From positions 1 through 64,000 of the forward strand of contig JAFZZT010000014.1 in assembly GCA_017615595.1 (NCBI GenBank): 64,000 bases of DNA, written 5' to 3'. A program made the translations under genes and the position numbers. The notes beneath the pieces were generated by a model, which worked only from the letters and a program-made list of their open reading frames with translations, had not been told where the DNA came from and ran no database searches. This DNA is from Bacteroidales bacterium (GTDB taxonomy: Bacteria > Bacteroidota > Bacteroidia > Bacteroidales > WCHB1-69). This document shows, piece by piece, positions 25,128-35,748 of the stretch (positions are counted from its first letter, which is position 1; the number at the start of each line of letters is the position of its first letter).

Positions 25128-26439
25128 GACCATCTATTTTCTCGGCATCGGCGGCATCGGCATGAGTGCCCTGGCGCAATATTATCTGCACGAAGGGGCT
25201 ATCGTGCATGGCTACGACCTGACGCCCTCCCCTATCACCGAACGGCTCTCGCAGATGGGCGCTGTGATTCATTATGAGGAGGACTGCTCTAAGATCCCCG
25301 CTCAGGTGGATATGGTCGTTGTTACGCCCGCTATTCCCAAGGAGCATGCCGAATACCAATATTTTCTGAAGAGTGGTGTCAAGATGCACAAGCGCTCCGA
25401 GGTGTTGGGGCACATTGCCGATGCGCTCCCCACCATCGCGGTGGCGGGCACGCATGGCAAGACGACCACCACTTCGCTGGTGGCCCACCTGCTCTCGCCC
25501 CAAGTGCCCATCGCTGGCTTCATCGGGGGCGTCGCCAAGAACTTCGACAACAACTTCGTCTATAACGATCCGCCTCAATATGCGGTGGTCGAGGCGGACG
25601 AGTACGACCGTTCCTTCCTGACGCTGCACCCTGCCGCCGCCATCATCACCTCCATGGATGCCGACCATCTCGACATCTACGGTACACGCGAGAATCTGAT
25701 CGCCGCCTTCGGGCAGTTTGCACAGCAGAGCCGCTATCTCATAGCAGAACAACGTATTGCGCCACTGCTGACGCATCCTGATATGGTCACTTATGGTTTT
25801 CAGCCGGAGGCCGACTTCTATGCCTATAACGTGGATGTAAAGCCCAACGCCCTGACTTTCGACCTGCGGATGCCTGACGGAGAGTGGAAAGCGTTGCGCT
25901 TGCGGGCCAACGGACTCTACAACGTCTTGAACGCCACTGCCGCCATCGCCGCGGTGCGCCATTCCACGAATATCTCGGAAGACATTATCCGGGAGAAGTT
26001 AGCCTCCTTCTTGGGGGTCAAGCGCCGTTTCGAATATGTGGTGGAGCGTCCCGACTTCATCTATATCGACGATTACGCCCATCATCCCCAGGAGATCCAG
26101 TCGGTGCTGACGGCCGTGCGGGAGCTCTATCCCGACAGAAAGCTCACCTGCATCTTCCAGCCGCATCTGTACAGTCGCACCCGCGATTTGGCCGATGGTT
26201 TCGCCACCGTGTTGTCGATGGCCGACAAGGTCATCCTCTTGCCCATCTACCCGGCCCGGGAGCTGCCCATCGAGGGCATCACCTCGGAGTGGTTGTTAGG
26301 CAAGGTCACCCAACCCGACAAACTCCTGTTGCAGAAATCTGAACTTATCCCCTACCTGCAACAACACCCGCAGGAGTTGCTCTTGACGGTAGGCGCCGGC
26401 GACATCGACCGGCTGGTGCCGCAGATTGGGGAGTTGTGA
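25117..26439 (+). CDS. murC: UDP-N-acetylmuramate--L-alanine ligase
   Basis: Adds the first amino acid of the peptidoglycan stem peptide. 440 residues. Seen: FLGIGGIGMSALAQYY (UDP-binding Rossmann), the ATP loop AGTHGKTTTTS at about 110-120, EADEYDRSF, and DDYAHHPQEI. It lies outside any mur/fts cluster, overlapping the PorE-like gene. MurC is preferred over Mpl because of length and the IGGIGMS pattern, but the two are related. Confidence 0.92.
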   Translation: MSNKTIYFLGIGGIGMSALAQYYLHEGAIVHGYDLTPSPITERLSQMGAVIHYEEDCSKIPAQVDMVVVTPAIPKEHAEYQYFLKSGVKMHKRSEVLGHIADALPTIAVAGTHGKTTTTSLVAHLLSPQVPIAGFIGGVAKNFDNNFVYNDPPQYAVVEADEYDRSFLTLHPAAAIITSMDADHLDIYGTRENLIAAFGQFAQQSRYLIAEQRIAPLLTHPDMVTYGFQPEADFYAYNVDVKPNALTFDLRMPDGEWKALRLRANGLYNVLNATAAIAAVRHSTNISEDIIREKLASFLGVKRRFEYVVERPDFIYIDDYAHHPQEIQSVLTAVRELYPDRKLTCIFQPHLYSRTRDLADGFATVLSMADKVILLPIYPARELPIEGITSEWLLGKVTQPDKLLLQKSELIPYLQQHPQELLLTVGAGDIDRLVPQIGEL

Positions 26440-26476
26440 CGATCCGCACATCTACGGCGTGCAAGAATAGAGGCAC

Positions 26477-27268
26477 TCAATCCTTCACACAGCGGACAGA
26501 ATAACCTACGTCCTTGTCGTTACTGCCGCGACTCAATGTATTGCTTGTGTTAAACATGTAATGATCATAGGCGTAAGTGCAACCATCGCATCCTGTGGCT
26601 CCCCAAAAACATGCTTTGGTCCCTACAGGAACGTATCCATCGTGTCCAAAATGATTACCCGCAGGAAATGCATTGAAGCCAGAGGCATTGTTGGAACTTA
26701 ATTCATGACCGGGAGAACAATTCACATTACTAGATTCCCATTCAGAATTGGACGCCAAGCAACTGGCATAAGTACGGAAAAAAGTGAATGTGTCGCACAC
26801 AAATTCATCCTTATTAGCACAATAATCTTTAAGTTGCTCCCACTCCGCATCACTGGGCAGGTGCCAACCATCAGGACAAACACCCTGTCTGCCACTGGGA
26901 TTCGCTTCCGAGGAACCAGCTCGATTCATGGCTGCCGGCCAGTTGTAATAATAACCGTATTTGGCCACATCAAAATCCTCGTCTGGACAATAGATAAAGG
27001 GTTGTGTCAGACTTGTGTTGGTGCCGCCGAAAGGGATATCCTCACCATTGGGAAAGTGCTTGACATGAAGGTTGGAGGCCATCCACACCTGTTGGCCTAT
27101 GCGTACCGCATCATAGACATTGCCATCGTAGTCGGTTACCGCATGGGGGATCAGTCCATCCATTTCAGTGACGGGATCATCTCCCGGAGTAGGTTCTGGT
27201 TCGGGCTCCCGGTCGCAGGCCAAGGCCACCAAGGCTGCCACGCATAACAAAGTGAAAATCTTTTTCAT
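26477..27268 (-). CDS. FISUMP-domain lipoprotein
   Basis: 263 residues: lipoprotein signal MKKIFTLLCVAALVALAC (ALAC lipobox), an acidic Pro/Glu linker, then a complete FISUMP domain (about 45-263): VTDYDGNVYDAVRIGQQVWMAS, YYYNWPAAM, GVCPDGWHLPSDAEWEQL, ending GYSVRCVKD. The name derives from a paralogous family of Fibrobacter succinogenes; the biochemical role is unknown. It is intact, unlike the paralogue at 10534-11942. Likely on the outer membrane. Confidence 0.87.
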   Translation of the reverse strand: MKKIFTLLCVAALVALACDREPEPEPTPGDDPVTEMDGLIPHAVTDYDGNVYDAVRIGQQVWMASNLHVKHFPNGEDIPFGGTNTSLTQPFIYCPDEDFDVAKYGYYYNWPAAMNRAGSSEANPSGRQGVCPDGWHLPSDAEWEQLKDYCANKDEFVCDTFTFFRTYASCLASNSEWESSNVNCSPGHELSSNNASGFNAFPAGNHFGHDGYVPVGTKACFWGATGCDGCTYAYDHYMFNTSNTLSRGSNDKDVGYSVRCVKD

Positions 27269-28026
27269 AGGAATTGATATTTAGGTTTTTAATAAATGTG
27301 TATGAAATGATGATAATCGTTTATAATCCGAAACGTATAACCCGCGTCAAAATACGACGCCACATTTTGTTAGACGAATAGGTGCTGAAATTATTGCACT
27401 AACATAATAGTGATTTTATACCTGATGGCACCATTGAGGTTGTTTGCAATTGCAACTCGATTATTAATTGTTATTAGTATAGAGAGGAAAACGTGCTGTT
27501 CAACAACAACATTCTTATACACAATATTTTTTTCAACTTTTCTCTTGAAGAAAAAGTTGACAAAAGATCAAGCCGACATGAACGCCACCCGCTCTGTCCG
27601 CCCTCTGACAGCGGCGGCAAACGGGAACAAAAATGCAGCGTTAAGCATAAGGAAAGAATTTCCGAAGGCGTGCATTTTTGTAAACGCAAGCGCCTTTGCA
27701 CGCCGCTGTTGGAGACCGGCCATTCACACCGCGTCCACACCGCATGTCGGCATCCCCGCCCGCGTGCTCCATGGGAATGTGCCTCAGGAAAGCATTGTGA
27801 GATTAAATGAGAAAGTATGTATTTGTCTTTGTTCTCTTCAATACTATACCCTTCCCTACAGGCCGGCGGCCTGCCTGGGTGTGTAGAACGATGCGGGCGG
27901 CACGAAAAACCGTACGCCGGAGGTGTGCGGGGTCGCAAATATCGAAAACCACCATGCCACACCTTTCAATTTTTAACAATCAATATTAAATATTTAAAAA
28001 TATTTGACAATTAAAAACTATTATCG
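27269..28026. other. Non-coding region with GC-rich, repeat-like insert
   Basis: AT-rich flanks enclose a GC-rich block (about 27580-27960). The block's left border is the hairpin TCAACTTTT / AAAAGTTGA (27533-27560). Frames of 100-160 codons exist on both strands but are rich in Arg, His, Cys and Pro and match no family, so I treat them as chance. I recall similar blocks next to AACTTTTC/GAAAAGTT hairpins in other Bacteroidota genomes; this needs a search. Confidence 0.45.
27858..27880 (+). repeat. Direct repeat, left copy, flanking the orphan gene
   Basis: ACAGGCC, five bases, CCTGCCTGGGT. The right copy at 28599-28621 has the same outer 18 bases and a different 5-base centre. Confidence 0.6.
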
Positions 28027-28034
28027 TATTTTTG
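28003..28034 (+). promoter_or_regulatory. Full Bacteroidota promoter of the orphan gene
   Basis: TTTG at 28003-28006 and TATTTTTG at 28027-28034, 20 bp apart: both elements of the phylum consensus at ideal spacing. The leader to the ATG at 28069 is about 27 nt. Confidence 0.7.
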
Positions 28035-28068
28035 CAGTCTAAAATAGCGAACCGAAAAACGAACTGGC

Positions 28069-28599
28069 ATGAAACAAAAAAGTCATCTTCCTGAACTGAT
28101 AAGCAGACCTTTAGTCACTACGGCTTCTCAAGAAGATGACGCGGCAAAAATACAAATTATATCTGAAAATGCAAGAAAAAATTTATTAACAGTCTCAGAA
28201 AAATACAAAGGGATCCATGATCCCGAAGGGTTTATCACCAATTTAAAAAGAGCCTTAGGCATGGGGGCTGACAAAGCTAGTAATTATAAAGTCTTTAAGA
28301 TAGCGCTAACTGGTCACCGCGTTTCCATACGGGTCAGTAACCACCATGCAAACGCGGACAAGTATTTGGAGCATGAAGCCAATGACTTCAATTTGAGCAT
28401 CATGGTGTCGAAGCGATACAGGAAAAACACGTTCCGACCGCATCCAGATGTGGTGCTGACAGAGTATGTCTATATGGGGCGGCAGTTGGAAAATGTAGAG
28501 AGTCCTTATTCTCAAATTGCCAAATCCATAGCAGGTTTTCTGGAAACCGGCAAGTACGTTGACACCACCGGCGTGGTCAAGGTAAACGTGTCGCCGTGA
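28069..28599 (+). CDS. Orphan protein with phage/polyvalent-type C-terminal domain
   Basis: 176 residues, no firm family. The N-terminal third is basic and AT-rich in codon use. The C-terminal part (about 75-176) contains HRVSIRVSNHHAN, LSIMVSKRYRKNTFRPHPDV, VLTEYVYMG and FLETGKYVDTTG, a pattern I associate with small domains in phage and mobile-element polyproteins (large polyvalent-associated or barnase/RelE-like). That is recall, not a search. It has a near-perfect promoter of its own, is flanked by 23-bp direct repeats, and is lower in GC than ddh next door, so recent acquisition is plausible. Confidence 0.75.
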   Translation: MKQKSHLPELISRPLVTTASQEDDAAKIQIISENARKNLLTVSEKYKGIHDPEGFITNLKRALGMGADKASNYKVFKIALTGHRVSIRVSNHHANADKYLEHEANDFNLSIMVSKRYRKNTFRPHPDVVLTEYVYMGRQLENVESPYSQIAKSIAGFLETGKYVDTTGVVKVNVSP

Positions 28600-28621
28600 C
28601 AGGCCAGACACCTGCCTGGGT
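28599..28621 (+). repeat. Direct repeat, right copy, flanking the orphan gene
   Basis: ACAGGCC, AGACA, CCTGCCTGGGT. It begins on the last base of the orphan gene's TGA. Partner of 27858-27880, 741 bp away. Confidence 0.6.
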
Positions 28622-28682
28622 AAGCACCTCATATTTTTGCATAACAGCCGCAAAAATGGTGATTCCCAATCCGAAAAAATAC

Positions 28683-28690
28683 TATCTTTG
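28683..28690 (+). promoter_or_regulatory. ddh: -7 box of ddh
   Basis: TATCTTTGCGC on the plus strand, 21 bp before the ddh ATG. A second look-alike, TATTTTTG, is at 28632-28639. Confidence 0.65.
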
Positions 28691-28711
28691 CGCTTCTAAA
28701 AATCAGAGCGT

Positions 28712-29572
28712 ATGCAAACGAGAATCGCCATCATCGGATATGGCAACATTGGAAAGGCCGTGGAACAGGCCGTGCTGGCTGCCGAAGACATGCAACTGGT
28801 GGGCATCTACCATCATAACGACAATCTGGACAACATAGAGGCGGACGTGGTCGCCTTGTGCACCCCCACCCGTGAGGTGCCGCTCTTTGCGGAGAAGCTG
28901 CTGAGTCGCGGCATCGCCACCGTGGACAGTTTTGACATCCACGGACAGATCTACGACCTCCGTTCCCATTTGACCCCCATCGCCAAGGAACATCAGGCGG
29001 TCAGCATCATTGCTGCCGGTTGGGATCCCGGTTCCGACTCCATGGTGCGTGCCCTCCTGCAGGCCATAGCCCCCAAGGGCATCACCTACACCAACTTCGG
29101 TCCGGGCCGCAGCATGGGCCATACCGTGGCCGCCAAGGCCATCCCTGGCATCAAGGACGCCCTCTCCATGACCATCCCCTTGGGCACCGGCATCCACCGC
29201 CGCATGGTCTATGTGGAGCTGGAAGAAGGAGCCGACTTCGCTACCGTGGAGAAGCTGCTGTTAGCCGATGACTACTTTGCACATGATGAGACGCACGTCA
29301 TCCCCGTGCCTTCCATCGATGCTCTCAACAATGTGGCGCACGGCGTCCACCTGGTCCGTGACGGTGTCAGTGGCGAGACCCACAACCAGCGTTTCGAGTT
29401 CAATATGAGCATCAACAACCCGGCTCTTACCGGTCAGGTGCTGGTGGCCTGCGCCCGCGCCGCCGTTAAGATGCGCGCAGAACAACGTCATGGCGCCTTC
29501 ACCATGATCGAGATCCCGCCCATCTATCTCTTGCCGGGCGACGAAGAGCAGCTCATCCGTTCATTAGTATAA
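28712..29572 (+). CDS. ddh: meso-diaminopimelate dehydrogenase
   Basis: NADPH-dependent one-step conversion of tetrahydrodipicolinate to meso-diaminopimelate for lysine and peptidoglycan. 286 residues. Seen: the Rossmann motif IAIIGYGNIGKAV, VALCTPTREVP, VDSFDIHG, AAGWDPGSDSMVRAL (substrate region), NFGPGRSMGHTVAAKA and GIHRRMVYVEL, which together are specific for this family. This dehydrogenase variant is common in Bacteroidota. It is followed by pckA after 30 bp, perhaps in one transcript. Confidence 0.95.
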   Translation: MQTRIAIIGYGNIGKAVEQAVLAAEDMQLVGIYHHNDNLDNIEADVVALCTPTREVPLFAEKLLSRGIATVDSFDIHGQIYDLRSHLTPIAKEHQAVSIIAAGWDPGSDSMVRALLQAIAPKGITYTNFGPGRSMGHTVAAKAIPGIKDALSMTIPLGTGIHRRMVYVELEEGADFATVEKLLLADDYFAHDETHVIPVPSIDALNNVAHGVHLVRDGVSGETHNQRFEFNMSINNPALTGQVLVACARAAVKMRAEQRHGAFTMIEIPPIYLLPGDEEQLIRSLV

Positions 29573-29602
29573 CCCTTGATTATCAATTATAAACAACTCA
29601 AT

Positions 29603-31225
<1,623 letters not shown>

Positions 31226-31227
31226 TA

Positions 31228-31301
31228 TAGATGGCCATTAGCTATTAGCTATTGGCCATTAGCTTTTTACTGATCACTAATCACTGTTCACTGATCACTA
31301 A
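31228..31301. repeat. Short-unit junction repeats and 22-bp repeat copy 2
   Basis: ATTAGCT units (GGCCATTAGCTATTAGC, then GGCCATTAGC) are followed by TGATCACTAA and copy 2 of ATCACTGTTCAC-N-GATCACTAA at 31280-31301. It fills the pckA-to-HAD gap and ends 1 base before the ATG. Copy 1 is at 20037-20058. Confidence 0.65.
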
Positions 31302-31302
31302 T

Positions 31303-31719
31303 ATGAGTATCACCAACGCCTTTCGCAACGCCTTTGAGCGCAAGATGGAGAAGAACTGGGACAAGATCTATGTCCTGGTGGATATCCACGACACCATCCT
31401 CAAGGCTTGTTATGAGCACGTGGAGAGCTACGACTATTTCCCGATGGCTAAAGAGGCCCTGCAAGAGCTCTCTGCCCGTCAGGATATCTGTCTCATCCTG
31501 TGGTCGAGTTGTTATCCCGAGAAACTGGATAGCTACCTGGGCAAGTTTGAGCATGACGGCATCCACTTCGACTATGTCAACAGGAACCCGGAGGTGGTCA
31601 ACACCTCCCTCGCCTGCTTTGACGACAAGCTCTATTTCAACGTCGGCATCGACGACAAGTTTGGCTTTGACGCCGACACCGACTGGTATGAGGTGGCGGA
31701 AGTCTTGAATCAGCAGTGA
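31303..31719 (+). CDS. Small HAD-like protein with altered catalytic motif
   Basis: 138 residues. A HAD-type first strand and loop YVLVDIHDTIL holds the nucleophile position Asp, but the second Asp of DxDxT is His (DIHDT). ICLILWSSCYPEKL fits motif II (Ser after a hydrophobic strand), and YFNVGIDDKFGFDADTDW fits the acidic motif IV. The fold assignment is reasonable; phosphatase activity is doubtful because the usual acid/base residue is missing. The start at 31303 (MSITNAFRNAF) is chosen because the upstream frame consists of repeat DNA. A strong terminator follows. Confidence 0.72.
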   Translation: MSITNAFRNAFERKMEKNWDKIYVLVDIHDTILKACYEHVESYDYFPMAKEALQELSARQDICLILWSSCYPEKLDSYLGKFEHDGIHFDYVNRNPEVVNTSLACFDDKLYFNVGIDDKFGFDADTDWYEVAEVLNQQ

Positions 31720-31740
31720 TCATATCCTCAGCGGACATTA

Positions 31741-31776
31741 AAAAAATCCCGACATCTTTCGATGTCGGGATTTTTT
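31741..31776. terminator. Bidirectional terminator between HAD-like and adhesin genes
   Basis: AAAAAATCCCGACATC, TTTC, and the exact complement: a 16-bp stem including the A/T runs. It serves the converging HAD-like (+) and T9SS adhesin (-) genes. Confidence 0.92.
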
Positions 31777-31795
31777 GTGTTATGGAATCGGGAAA

Positions 31796-34162
31796 TTAGC
31801 GGGCAACCGTGAATTTTTGGTTGATCACGCCATTCTCGGTGTTCACTTTCACCATATAGACACCGTTAGCAAGGCTGCTGACGTTGACCTGGGTGTGAGT
31901 GTCGTTAGCATTCTGGCTCATAACAATCTGCCCCATCATGTTCAACACTTCAACGGATTGGATATTGGAGTTAGCGGTTACATTCAGCATGTTGGAAGCG
32001 GGGTTCGGATAAACCACGATGTTGTTCTCCACATCCTCAATGCCAGCGCCTTCCGTCACTTGGAAGTTGTCGAAGTAGATGTAATACATGTCAGCATTGG
32101 ACTCCACCTTGATGGCAACTTTGACAGTCTGGTTGGAGTAAGCACTGAGATCCACGCTCTTGGTTTGCAGACCAGTGGTGGAGACTGCTTGTGTAGGTGA
32201 AACATTGACAGCAGAAGAAACAGAGCCGCCTTCCGGAATCACCCAAACAGAGAATTTCTCAGGATAGCTAGCCGAAGCAATAGCATACTCAAAGCCAGCG
32301 TGCGCATCGTTAGGCAGCGTGATTTCCGGAGAAATCAGCCAATCCTCGGCACTGTTGTCGGAATTGTAGAAGTAAGCAGCGACACCGGTGTTCTCGCTGT
32401 CGTATGCCATGAATTGAATGGTTCTACCATCGTTGTTAGCATCTACAATCTCCCAGCAAGGACGAGTGCTGGAATTCACGTCAAAGGTCTCGTAGAACGG
32501 GAAGGTGTTGATTACATTGCACTCCACAGCAGTACCAGTCAAGGTGACAGTCTCGGAGGTGCCCGTAGTGGCGATGGTCACAGTTCCGTTGTGAGTACCA
32601 ACAGTTGTCGGAGCATACTTCACTGTAACGGTCGTAGAGATTAAAGATGTCGTGGCAGGGATGGTAACTGATGTGGAGTAGCTATTGCCATCCAATGAGA
32701 GAGAATACGGAGCATCCGTGGTGATGGTGACATCGCTGGAAGCGTTGACAACGTCAAGGGAGAAGGATGCTTCAGAGCTGGTGGCAACCTTGATGGTACC
32801 GAAATCTACGGCATCAGGATCGACTGTCATGATCTCAGAAGCGATGACGACAGAGAAGTTGTCCACATACAGTCTGTATTCGTCGGCATCGGAGGTACAT
32901 TTAATGGCGATTCTATAGTTACCGACAAGATCGCTCAGTCCGATATATTGAGTCATAGGAGCTGTAGAGGTGTTCGTGACATTCACGGTGTTTACCAGCA
33001 CGGAAGTGTCAGCGCCAAATGCGTAAACCATGAAAGACTCAGGCCAAGTGGCAGAGGAGCACCAGTAGTCGAAAGATGCCATCTCATTGCCCGTTAACAC
33101 GAATTCCGGGGAAATCAGATAATCGTTGGCTGCATTGGAGCTATTGTAAGTATAGTAAGCGTATCCTGCAGAAGGATCCATTGAAAAGGTAGAGCCGTCT
33201 TCGTTAGCATCCACAACGCTCCAGCAGTTGGCCATGCCAGCATTATCGAAACTGAAGTTATAGGGGAAAGTGGATACGGTACAATCAATGCCGTTACCAA
33301 CGAGAGCAACCGTAGCAGAGGTGACACCCGTGGAGGCGATGGTCATGCTGCCATTGCTGACACCTACAGCGGTAGGAGTGTAACGGACATACAAAGGAGC
33401 GCTCGTGGTGCTGCCAGTACCTGTGGTAGCGGTAAGGGTAGCCGTGGTACCGAAGGTGATGCCGTCAGCAGACACAGAGAAGGGAGCAGCGGTGGTAACC
33501 GTGATGTCGTTGGTGAGGGAGTAAGCCGTCACCGTCATGGACTGATCAGCGTTCATGCCTACAGGTGTCATGCCCAGGTCAAGAGTGTCGGGCATGCTGG
33601 CTAAAGTAGGAGCGCTGGGAACAGAACCAAACATGAAATCATCAATGTTCAACCAGAACATATCCGTTACATTGTAGTGGCGAATAGCCACATAGATGTT
33701 CTGACCTGCATAAGCGTTCAAGCTGATGGCCAAACGTTGATAATCGCTGGTGGAAACACCTTGATACACAGAGGTGAAATCCGTAGTGGCAGTTCCCGTG
33801 GTGGATACATACACACCAAACACCTCAGCAGAATAACTGGCATCCTGACCTCTGTACCAGAAGGAGACAGAGTCGCCGGCGCTCACTGCCAGTTGGGGAG
33901 TGATCAACCAGTTGTCGGGGGTCAACGCACCTACATAATTCACATAGGATGCAGAAGTGATACAAGCACTTCCTGAATGTGCATTGAAAGTACCAACGGT
34001 AGTTGAAGAAACCCAGTTGTAACCGTCGCCGTCCGCATCGATGGCGGTCCAGCCGGCAGGAACGGTAGCTCCTTCAAAATCCTCATTCAGGAATGAAACC
34101 TGTGCCTTGGCACAGAAACTCATCACAAATAAAGCGATGAACAATGTGAAAATCTTTTTCAT
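31796..34162 (-). CDS. Large T9SS-secreted adhesin with choice-of-anchor J domains
   Basis: 788 residues: signal peptide MKKIFTLFIALFVMSFCAKAQ, then three related modules that begin like cleaved-adhesin/choice-of-anchor J domains (LNEDFEGATVPAGW, FPYNFSFDNAGMANCW, FPFYETFDVNSSTRPCW). They are separated by beta-sandwich repeats of about 90 residues with VTVKYAPTTVGTHNGTVTI-type motifs. The end, VVYPNPASNMLNV to GVINQKFTVAR, is a type A T9SS sorting domain. Exported by the type IX system and probably displayed on or released from the surface; ligand unknown. Confidence 0.9.
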   Translation of the reverse strand: MKKIFTLFIALFVMSFCAKAQVSFLNEDFEGATVPAGWTAIDADGDGYNWVSSTTVGTFNAHSGSACITSASYVNYVGALTPDNWLITPQLAVSAGDSVSFWYRGQDASYSAEVFGVYVSTTGTATTDFTSVYQGVSTSDYQRLAISLNAYAGQNIYVAIRHYNVTDMFWLNIDDFMFGSVPSAPTLASMPDTLDLGMTPVGMNADQSMTVTAYSLTNDITVTTAAPFSVSADGITFGTTATLTATTGTGSTTSAPLYVRYTPTAVGVSNGSMTIASTGVTSATVALVGNGIDCTVSTFPYNFSFDNAGMANCWSVVDANEDGSTFSMDPSAGYAYYTYNSSNAANDYLISPEFVLTGNEMASFDYWCSSATWPESFMVYAFGADTSVLVNTVNVTNTSTAPMTQYIGLSDLVGNYRIAIKCTSDADEYRLYVDNFSVVIASEIMTVDPDAVDFGTIKVATSSEASFSLDVVNASSDVTITTDAPYSLSLDGNSYSTSVTIPATTSLISTTVTVKYAPTTVGTHNGTVTIATTGTSETVTLTGTAVECNVINTFPFYETFDVNSSTRPCWEIVDANNDGRTIQFMAYDSENTGVAAYFYNSDNSAEDWLISPEITLPNDAHAGFEYAIASASYPEKFSVWVIPEGGSVSSAVNVSPTQAVSTTGLQTKSVDLSAYSNQTVKVAIKVESNADMYYIYFDNFQVTEGAGIEDVENNIVVYPNPASNMLNVTANSNIQSVEVLNMMGQIVMSQNANDTHTQVNVSSLANGVYMVKVNTENGVINQKFTVAR

Positions 34163-34250
34163 TTTTGAATAGATTTAGTTAATAAAAATGTTGATAATTA
34201 GTGTTTTAAAAAAGTATTTCCGTTTTTATTTTTCCTGTAAAAACAAGTGG

Positions 34251-34258
34251 CAAAAATA
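34251..34258 (-). promoter_or_regulatory. -7 box of the T9SS adhesin
   Basis: TATTTTTGCCAC on the minus strand, with a leader of about 85 nt before the ATG at 34162. Confidence 0.5.
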
Positions 34259-34329
34259 ACATTTTATAGTTAAAAATGCGAGGCTTTTTCCTGGATTTTT
34301 TTTGTATCTTGGGAAGCGCTAAAAAAATG

Positions 34330-34337
34330 TATTTTTG
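34330..34337 (+). promoter_or_regulatory. mnmE: -7 box of mnmE
   Basis: TATTTTTGCTCCC on the plus strand, with TTGG about 18 bp upstream. It lies 24 bp before the mnmE ATG. Confidence 0.6.
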
Positions 34338-34361
34338 CTCCCTATTTAGAGAAGAGAAACT

Positions 34362-35738
34362 ATGGATACCATCTGTGCCATATCAACCGCCCAGGGAGTC
34401 GGCGCCATCGCGGTGGTGAGGGCTTCCGGACCGCAGGCCTTTGCCATTGCCGACACGCTGTTCCATCAGGAGAGCGGCTTTGCCTCCTTGCCACCCCAGC
34501 AAGCCAAGTTCGCCCATCTGTATGACGGCGAGCAGTTGGTGGACCAGGTGGTGGTGCTCAAATATGCCGCCCCCCACTCTTACACGGGCGAAGACATGGT
34601 GGAGATCTCCTGTCATGGTTCTCTCTACATCCAAAAGAAGATTCTGGAGATGCTGATAGAGGGTGGCTGTCGCATGGCCCTCCCAGGAGAGTTCACCCAG
34701 CGCGCCTTCATGAACGGCAAGCTAGACCTGCCCCAGGCGGAAGCAGTCGGAGACCTGATCAGCTCCCAGAGCGAGACATCGCACCATCTGGCCATCAACC
34801 AGCTGCAAGGAGGCATCTCCAAGAAGCTGCATCTGCTGAGGGATTCTCTCGTTCAGGTAGCCTCGCTGCTGGAGTTGGAGCTGGACTTCAGCGAGGAGGA
34901 TGTCACCTTTGCCAACCGGGAGGAACTCGACCGCCTGCTGACGGATATCGGCACGGAGGCTGAGCAACTCGCCCAGTCGTTCAAGATCGGCAATCTGCTG
35001 AAGACGGGCATACCGGTTGCCATCGTGGGCAAGCCCAACGTGGGCAAGTCCACCCTGCTGAACGCGCTGCTGCAACACGAGCGCGCCATCGTCTCGCAGG
35101 TGCCCGGCACCACGCGCGACACCATTGAGGACACGCTGACCTTGGGGGGTACCCTCTTCCGCTTTATCGATACCGCCGGACTGCGTACCACCAGTGACGA
35201 GGTGGAACAATACGGCATAGAGCGATCCTACGAGGCCGCCCGCAGAGCTGCCATCATCCTCTATCTCTGTGACAACACCCAGCAATCACTCCCCGAAATC
35301 TTGGATGACTTTCACCAGCTACAACAACATGTAGATACACAAGACAAGCATATTATCTTTATTTTCAACAAAATAGATCTTGACCAAAACATCTCGGGCG
35401 GCCATATAGACATGATGGCAGATCATTATCCCGCCATCGCCATCTCCGCCAAAAATCGACAATATATAGATTTGGTAGAAGATGCCTTGCTGGACTTCGT
35501 GGAGTCCCATCGTGTGCAAGATATGGCCCTGCTGACCAATGAGCGCCACTATGGCCTCCTGACGAGCATCGTCCAATCTATCGCTGATGCGCGTCAAGGT
35601 CTCGCTGGCAACATCCCCACCGACCTTTTAGTGGAGGACATCCGCGCCGCGCTCACCGACATCGGCACCCTGACTGGAGCAATCTCCACGGATGATATCT
35701 TAAACAATATTTTCGGACATTTCTGCATAGGAAAATAA
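34362..35738 (+). CDS. mnmE: tRNA modification GTPase MnmE
   Basis: Works with MnmG on the wobble uridine (cmnm5U34). 458 residues. The N-terminal formyl-THF-binding domain (MDTICAISTAQGVGAIAVVRASG), helical domain with GEFTQRAFMNGKLDL, inserted G domain with GKPNVGKSTLLNALL (G1), PGTTRDT (G2) and DTAGL (G3), and the C-terminal CIGK tetrapeptide with the essential Cys are all present. The mnmG partner is not in the window. Confidence 0.97.
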   Translation: MDTICAISTAQGVGAIAVVRASGPQAFAIADTLFHQESGFASLPPQQAKFAHLYDGEQLVDQVVVLKYAAPHSYTGEDMVEISCHGSLYIQKKILEMLIEGGCRMALPGEFTQRAFMNGKLDLPQAEAVGDLISSQSETSHHLAINQLQGGISKKLHLLRDSLVQVASLLELELDFSEEDVTFANREELDRLLTDIGTEAEQLAQSFKIGNLLKTGIPVAIVGKPNVGKSTLLNALLQHERAIVSQVPGTTRDTIEDTLTLGGTLFRFIDTAGLRTTSDEVEQYGIERSYEAARRAAIILYLCDNTQQSLPEILDDFHQLQQHVDTQDKHIIFIFNKIDLDQNISGGHIDMMADHYPAIAISAKNRQYIDLVEDALLDFVESHRVQDMALLTNERHYGLLTSIVQSIADARQGLAGNIPTDLLVEDIRAALTDIGTLTGAISTDDILNNIFGHFCIGK

Positions 35739-35748
35739 ATTTGAACAG

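Noticed and set aside
27410-27962. Frames of 158 and 162 codons on opposite strands
   Set aside because: Overlapping frames rich in Arg, Cys, His and Pro within a repeat-like block; neither resembles a protein family.
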